Shown: one piece after another, positions 60,196-64,000 of the stretch
Layout: every line of letters starts with the position of its first letter
Numbering within the stretch: the first letter of the stretch is position 1
NCBI GenBank assembly: GCA_021166775.1
Contig: JAJPEQ010000004.1
Coordinates: 186,001 to 250,000, forward strand
Source of the DNA: Comamonas sp.
Lineage (GTDB): Bacteria; Pseudomonadota; Gammaproteobacteria; Burkholderiales; Burkholderiaceae_C
DNA length: 64,000 bases
Direction: 5' to 3'
The notes under the pieces: model-generated
Told to the model about the DNA's origin: nothing
Database searches by the model: none
What the model saw: only the letters and a program-made list of their open reading frames with translations
Made by a program: the position numbers and the translations under genes

Positions 60196-61257
60196 ATGAC
60201 TTCGCTGCGCATCGGCCCCGTTGTTCTCGCCAACCGCGTCTTTGTCGCGCCCATGGCGGGCGTGACGGACCGGCCGTTTCGTCGACTGTGCCGCGCACTC
60301 GGCGCGGGCCACGCGGTCAGCGAGATGGTGACCTCGCGCAAGGAGCTCTGGGACAGCCTCAAGACCTCGCGGCGCGCCAACCACGAGGGCGAGCCGGGCA
60401 CCATCGCCGTGCAGATCGCGGGGACCGATGCGGCCATGATGGCCGAGGCCGCGCGCTACAACATCGATCGCGGCGCGCAGCTCATCGACATCAACATGGG
60501 CTGCCCGGCCAAGAAGGTTTGCAACAAGTGGGCCGGCTCGGCCCTGATGCAAGACGAGCCGCTGGCACTCGCGATCGCCGAGGCCGTGGTGGCCGTGTGT
60601 GCGCCGCGCAATGTGCCCGTCACGCTCAAGATGCGCACCGGCTGGTGCGATGCGCACAAGAACGCGGTGGGCTTGGCGCGCCAGTTTGAAGGTGCAGGCA
60701 TTCAGATGCTCACCGTGCACGGTCGCACGCGCGAGCAGGGCTACCGGGGCGAGGCCGAATACGACACCATTGCCGCCGTCAAGCGGGCGGTGACCATCCC
60801 GGTGGTGGCCAATGGCGACATCACCGATGCGCGCAAGGCGCGCGCCGTACTGCGGGCCACGGGGGCGGACGCCCTGATGATCGGGCGCGCGGCGCAGGGC
60901 AGGCCGTGGATTTTCCGCGAGGTGGCGCATTTTCTAGATACGGGTGAAGAGCTCGCGCCGCCGCTGGTGGCCGAAGTCCGGCGCCTGCTGCTCGCGCATC
61001 TGCAGGAGCACTACAGTCTCTATGGCGAATCCACCGGCGTGCGCAGCGCGCGCAAGCACATCGCCTGGTATGTACATGGCCTGCCGGGTGGAGACGAATT
61101 GCGCCGCCGCATCAATCAGGTCACGGACAGCGGCGCCCAGTGGAGCGCGGTGCGGGATTATTTCGAGCGGCTGGAGCAGCGGATGCAGCGTCTGCCGCGC
61201 CCCGATGAGGCGAGTCAAGTGTCAGTCCACGAACGTCAGGAGGGAGCGCACGCATGA
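60196..61257 (+). CDS. dusB: tRNA-dihydrouridine synthase B
   Basis: 353 residues, FMN-dependent TIM barrel. Motifs: APMAGVTDRPFRRLCRALG, DINMGCPAKKV with the catalytic Cys, LKMRTGWCDAHKNA, LTVHGRTREQGY and ANGDITDARKA. It reduces uridines in the tRNA D-loop. Its stop overlaps the fis start (ATGA), the classical dusB-fis operon of proteobacteria. Confidence 0.96.
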   Translation: MTSLRIGPVVLANRVFVAPMAGVTDRPFRRLCRALGAGHAVSEMVTSRKELWDSLKTSRRANHEGEPGTIAVQIAGTDAAMMAEAARYNIDRGAQLIDINMGCPAKKVCNKWAGSALMQDEPLALAIAEAVVAVCAPRNVPVTLKMRTGWCDAHKNAVGLARQFEGAGIQMLTVHGRTREQGYRGEAEYDTIAAVKRAVTIPVVANGDITDARKARAVLRATGADALMIGRAAQGRPWIFREVAHFLDTGEELAPPLVAEVRRLLLAHLQEHYSLYGESTGVRSARKHIAWYVHGLPGGDELRRRINQVTDSGAQWSAVRDYFERLEQRMQRLPRPDEASQVSVHERQEGAHA

Positions 61258-61499
61258 GCCCTGCCCATACCCACGCGAGTATCGAAGTCTGTGTGCGCGA
61301 CAGCCTGCTGCGCTACTTTGAAGACCTGGGCGGCGAAGCGCCCGAGGACATGTACGAGATGCTGCTGCGGCTGGTGGAAAAGCCGCTGCTCGAAGTGGTG
61401 ATGCAGCATGCGGGCAACAACCAGTCGCGCGCGGCCGAGTGGCTGGGCCTGAACCGCAACACGCTGCGCAAGAAGCTGGTCGATCATCGACTGCTATGA
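61254..61499 (+). CDS. fis: Fis-family DNA-binding protein
   Basis: 81 residues. The C-terminal helix-turn-helix QSRAAEWLGLNRNTLRKKLVDH is the Fis/NtrC-type DNA-binding end, preceded by the dimerisation helices (LLRYFEDLGGEAPEDMYEMLLRLVEKPLLEVVM). It is a nucleoid-associated global regulator in other proteobacteria. Translationally coupled to dusB. Confidence 0.95.
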   Translation: MSPAHTHASIEVCVRDSLLRYFEDLGGEAPEDMYEMLLRLVEKPLLEVVMQHAGNNQSRAAEWLGLNRNTLRKKLVDHRLL

Positions 61500-61506
61500 G
61501 TTTGTT

Positions 61507-61566
61507 ATTGGATTGATAGCTGTCCGCGCTTGATGGATAAGCGTTTGAGCCGTATTTTTTTTGAAA
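61507..61566. repeat. Comamonadaceae-type intergenic repeat, copy B
   Basis: GATTGATAGCTGTCCGCGCT then an imperfect complement ATAAGCGTTTGAGCC and a run of eight T. It lies between fis and purH and can form a hairpin followed by U residues, so it may also terminate or attenuate transcription. Confidence 0.6.
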
Positions 61567-61581
61567 ATCTGGAGTTGAAGA

Positions 61582-63186
61582 GTGACCAACGCATTGATTT
61601 CCGTCTCGGACAAGAGCGGCATCGTGGACTTTGCCCGGGCCTTGCATGCGCAGGGCGTGCGCCTGATTTCCACCGGGGGTACGGCCAGGCTGCTGGCCGC
61701 CGAAGGCCTGCCGGTGACCGAGGTGGCCGAGGTCACGGGGTTCCCTGAAATGCTCGACGGGCGCGTCAAGACCCTGCACCCCAAGGTGCACGCCGGCCTG
61801 CTCGCGCGCCGCGATGTGCCCGGTCACATGGCGGCGCTCAAGGCGCACGGCATAGACACCATCGACCTGCTGGTGGTCAACCTCTACCCGTTCGAGGCGA
61901 CGGTGGCCAAGGCGGGTTGCACGCTGGCCGACGCGATCGAGAACATCGACATCGGCGGCCCGGCCATGGTGCGCTCGGCCGCCAAGAACTGGAAAGACGT
62001 GGGCGTGCTGACCGACGCCGCGCAATACCCCGAGGTGCTGGCTGAGCTGAAAGCCCAGGGCAGGCTCTCGGACGCGCTGCGTTTCAAACTCGCGGTGGCG
62101 GCGTTCAACCGCATCGCGCAGTACGCGGGGGCGATCAGCGACTACCTCTCGTCCGTGGATTTCGAGGCCGACAAGCTCGGCGAGAACTATGTGCCGAGAC
62201 GCCAGCTTTTCCCCGGCCAGAGCAATGGCATCTTCACCAAGGTGCAGGATTTGCGTTATGGCGAGAACAGCCACCAGCAGGCGGCGCTGTACCGTGATCT
62301 GTACCCTGCGCCCGGCTCCATCGTCACCGGCGAGCAGCTGCAGGGCAAGGAACTGTCCTACAACAACATCGCCGACGCCGATGCCGCGTGGGAATGCGTC
62401 AAGAGCTTCAAGCTGCCCGCCTGCGTGATCGTCAAGCATGCCAACCCCTGCGGCGTGGCCGTGGGCACGAGCGCGCGCGAGGCCTACGCCAAGGCCTTCC
62501 AGACCGACCCGACCAGCGCCTTCGGCGGCATCATCGCGTTCAACCGGCCGGTCGACGGCGCGGCCGCCGAGCAGGTGGCCAAACAGTTCGTCGAGGTGTT
62601 GATGGCGCCTGATTTCACGCCCGAAGCGCTGGCCGTCTTCAAGGCCAAGGCCAATGTGCGACTGGTGAAGATCGCGCTGCCCGCTGCCGGCGGCGTCACC
62701 GCCTGGAGCCAGGGCCGCAACCTGATGGACGCCAAGCGCGTGGGTTCGGGCCTGCTGCTGCAGACGGCGGACAACCACGAACTGCAGCTGGCCGATCTGA
62801 AAGTGGTGACGCGGCGCCAGCCGACGCAGGAGCAGCTGCAGGACGTGATGTTTGCCTGGCGCGTGGCCAAGTATGTCAAGAGCAACGCGATCGTCTTTTG
62901 CAAGGGCGGCATGACCATGGGCGTGGGTGCGGGGCAGATGAGCCGGCTCGACTCGGCGCGCATCGCCAGTATCAAGGCCGAGGCCGCGGGCCTCACGCTC
63001 AAGGACACGGTGGTCGCGAGCGATGCCTTCTTCCCCTTCCGCGACGGGCTGGACGTGGTCGTCGATGCGGGCGCCAGTTGCGTGGCGCAGCCCGGCGGGT
63101 CGATGCGCGATCAGGAGGTGATCGATGCCGCCAACGAGCGCGGCGTCGCCATGGTCTTCACCGGAGTGCGTCATTTCCGTCACTGA
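61582..63186 (+). CDS. purH: Bifunctional AICAR transformylase / IMP cyclohydrolase
   Basis: 534 residues, full length. The N-terminal MGS-like IMP cyclohydrolase domain (1-200, [37 protein letters not shown]) and the C-terminal transformylase ([12 protein letters not shown] with the catalytic Lys-His, [11 protein letters not shown], and ending [20 protein letters not shown]) are complete. It catalyses the last two steps of purine synthesis. GTG start at 61582, supported by GGAG eight bases upstream. Confidence 0.97.
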   Translation: MTNALISVSDKSGIVDFARALHAQGVRLISTGGTARLLAAEGLPVTEVAEVTGFPEMLDGRVKTLHPKVHAGLLARRDVPGHMAALKAHGIDTIDLLVVNLYPFEATVAKAGCTLADAIENIDIGGPAMVRSAAKNWKDVGVLTDAAQYPEVLAELKAQGRLSDALRFKLAVAAFNRIAQYAGAISDYLSSVDFEADKLGENYVPRRQLFPGQSNGIFTKVQDLRYGENSHQQAALYRDLYPAPGSIVTGEQLQGKELSYNNIADADAAWECVKSFKLPACVIVKHANPCGVAVGTSAREAYAKAFQTDPTSAFGGIIAFNRPVDGAAAEQVAKQFVEVLMAPDFTPEALAVFKAKANVRLVKIALPAAGGVTAWSQGRNLMDAKRVGSGLLLQTADNHELQLADLKVVTRRQPTQEQLQDVMFAWRVAKYVKSNAIVFCKGGMTMGVGAGQMSRLDSARIASIKAEAAGLTLKDTVVASDAFFPFRDGLDVVVDAGASCVAQPGGSMRDQEVIDAANERGVAMVFTGVRHFRH

Positions 63187-64000
63187 CACCCTGCCTGCCG
63201 CCGCCGGGGCGCGGCAGGTCATCTCGGTCAACCACCTGCTGCTGGGCCTGCTGGTCGTCGCGATCTGGGGCAGCAATTTCGTCGTCATCAAGGTGGCGCT
63301 GGCGTCGTTTCCGCCGCTCTTGATGGCGGCGCTGCGCTTCGCCAGCGCCACCGTGCCGGCCATCTTTTTCTTCAAGCGCCCCCAGGTGCCCTGGCGCAAC
63401 CTGGCGGGCTACGGCCTGTTGATCGGCGGGGGTCAGTTCAGCCTGCTGTATCTGGCGATGCAGTCGCAGATTTCGCCGGGTCTGGCCTCGCTCGTGGTGC
63501 AGGCGCAGGTGCTCTTCACCGTGGGCCTTGCCGTCGTGATCGAGGGTGAGCGCGTGCGGCTCTTTCAGCTTGTCGCGGCGGCGCTCGCGATCGCGGGCTT
63601 CGCGGTGATCGGTCTGCACACCGACGGCACCACGACGTGGCTGGGCATCGCGATGGTGCTGGGCTCGGGCCTGTGCTGGGCGCTCGGGAACATGGTGGGG
63701 CGCCAGGCCGGGCGCGTGAACATGGTGGCCTACATGGTGTGGACCAGTGCGTTCTCGGTGCCGCCGCTCATCGTGTTGGCGCTGCTGTTTGAGGGCGGCC
63801 CCGCTCCGCTATGGCATTCCGTGGCCACCGCGCCGCTGCTCGCCTGGGGCGCGATCCTCTGGCAGTCGATGGCCAACACCATCCTCGGCTATGGCCTCTG
63901 GGCCTGGCTGCTGGTGCGCTACGACGCGGCCACCGTCACGCCGCTGGCGTTGCTGGTGCCGGTCTTCGGCATGGGCAGTTCGGTGGCGCTTCTGGGCGAA
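63125..64000 (+). CDS. EamA/DMT-family transporter, 3' end outside window
   Basis: About 290 residues visible, running off the window. Two EamA repeats are recognisable: [38 protein letters not shown] and [23 protein letters not shown], with about nine hydrophobic segments so far. DMT pumps export amino acids or similar metabolites; the substrate is unknown. The start is unclear: the only in-frame ATG is at 63125, overlapping purH by 62 bases, and a CTG at 63191 is possible. The strongly conserved part begins near 63221. Confidence 0.85.
   Translation, partial: MPPTSAASPWSSPECVISVTDTLPAAAGARQVISVNHLLLGLLVVAIWGSNFVVIKVALASFPPLLMAALRFASATVPAIFFFKRPQVPWRNLAGYGLLIGGGQFSLLYLAMQSQISPGLASLVVQAQVLFTVGLAVVIEGERVRLFQLVAAALAIAGFAVIGLHTDGTTTWLGIAMVLGSGLCWALGNMVGRQAGRVNMVAYMVWTSAFSVPPLIVLALLFEGGPAPLWHSVATAPLLAWGAILWQSMANTILGYGLWAWLLVRYDAATVTPLALLVPVFGMGSSVALLGE

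Noticed and set aside
61222-63399. A 725-codon frame antisense to fis and purH
   Set aside because: Covers two certain genes and has low-complexity His/Arg/Ala sequence.
1-64000. CRISPR array, rRNA operon, replication origin
   Set aside because: No regularly spaced repeats, no rRNA sequence, and no DnaA-box cluster were noticed.

Overview
The window is gene-dense, GC-rich bacterial chromosome, about two thirds G+C by eye. Gene families, the dusB-fis-purH order, a serine/threonine kinase fused to HDOD, and dispersed short intergenic repeats (GCTATCAA / AGCGCTT type) point to Burkholderiales, most likely Comamonadaceae. That placement is inference from family resemblance; no search was run.

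Layout. 1-13731 is housekeeping: the 3' part of metE, an AhpD-like protein and a DUF488 protein, a polar amino acid ABC transporter without its ATPase, a MaoC-like hydratase, alkB, a creatininase-like protein, a beta-propeller protein, DAHP synthase, acylphosphatase, an Ada-like methyltransferase, a phosphotransferase/P-loop fusion and ychF. 14084-36933 is a distinct stress/low-oxygen island. 36950-46970 is again mixed housekeeping: a kinase-HDOD-GAF signalling protein, a MOSC protein, a UbiH-type monooxygenase, dsbC, an M61 peptidase, an enoyl-CoA hydratase, a NYN protein, tRNA-Met and a VanX-type dipeptidase. 47188-59433 is one large minus-strand sulfate assimilation cluster: sulfate binding protein, cysT, cysW, cysA, cysJ, cysI, cysG, cysH (APS reductase type), cysD, cysN. 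59589-64000 holds a YqaA-like membrane protein, dusB-fis, purH and a partial EamA transporter.

The island is the most interesting part. It carries a thiolase/DUF35 pair, a Met/Gly-rich Spy-like protein, a triple-BON protein, Hsp20, a PhaB-like reductase, an MgtA-type ATPase, two universal stress proteins, a phosphoribosyltransferase, an acyl-CoA synthetase/GNAT fusion, an AMP-forming ligase, a DksA-like protein, a host-attachment family protein, an OmpR-type two-component pair, a Crp/Fnr regulator, and pyruvate-dehydrogenase-type E1 alpha and beta with a stand-alone lipoyl domain. Nearly every promoter gap in it contains a 14-bp Fnr/FixK-type dyad, in two spellings (TTGAY-N4-RTCAA and TTGC-N6-KCAA). 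At most of them a -10-like hexamer lies exactly 22 bases beyond the box, as in class II Fnr activation. The content resembles the low-oxygen-activated (lxa) locus of Burkholderia cenocepacia and the ANR-controlled stress genes of Pseudomonas. I infer a regulon for energy saving and persistence when oxygen runs out, controlled by the local two-component system, the local cysteine-poor Crp/Fnr protein and/or a housekeeping Fnr.

Several island genes (ligase, host-attachment protein, response regulator) have no Shine-Dalgarno sequence, and their predicted transcription start falls at or next to the ATG, suggesting leaderless mRNAs. I see no CRISPR array, insertion sequence, prophage or rRNA in the window.
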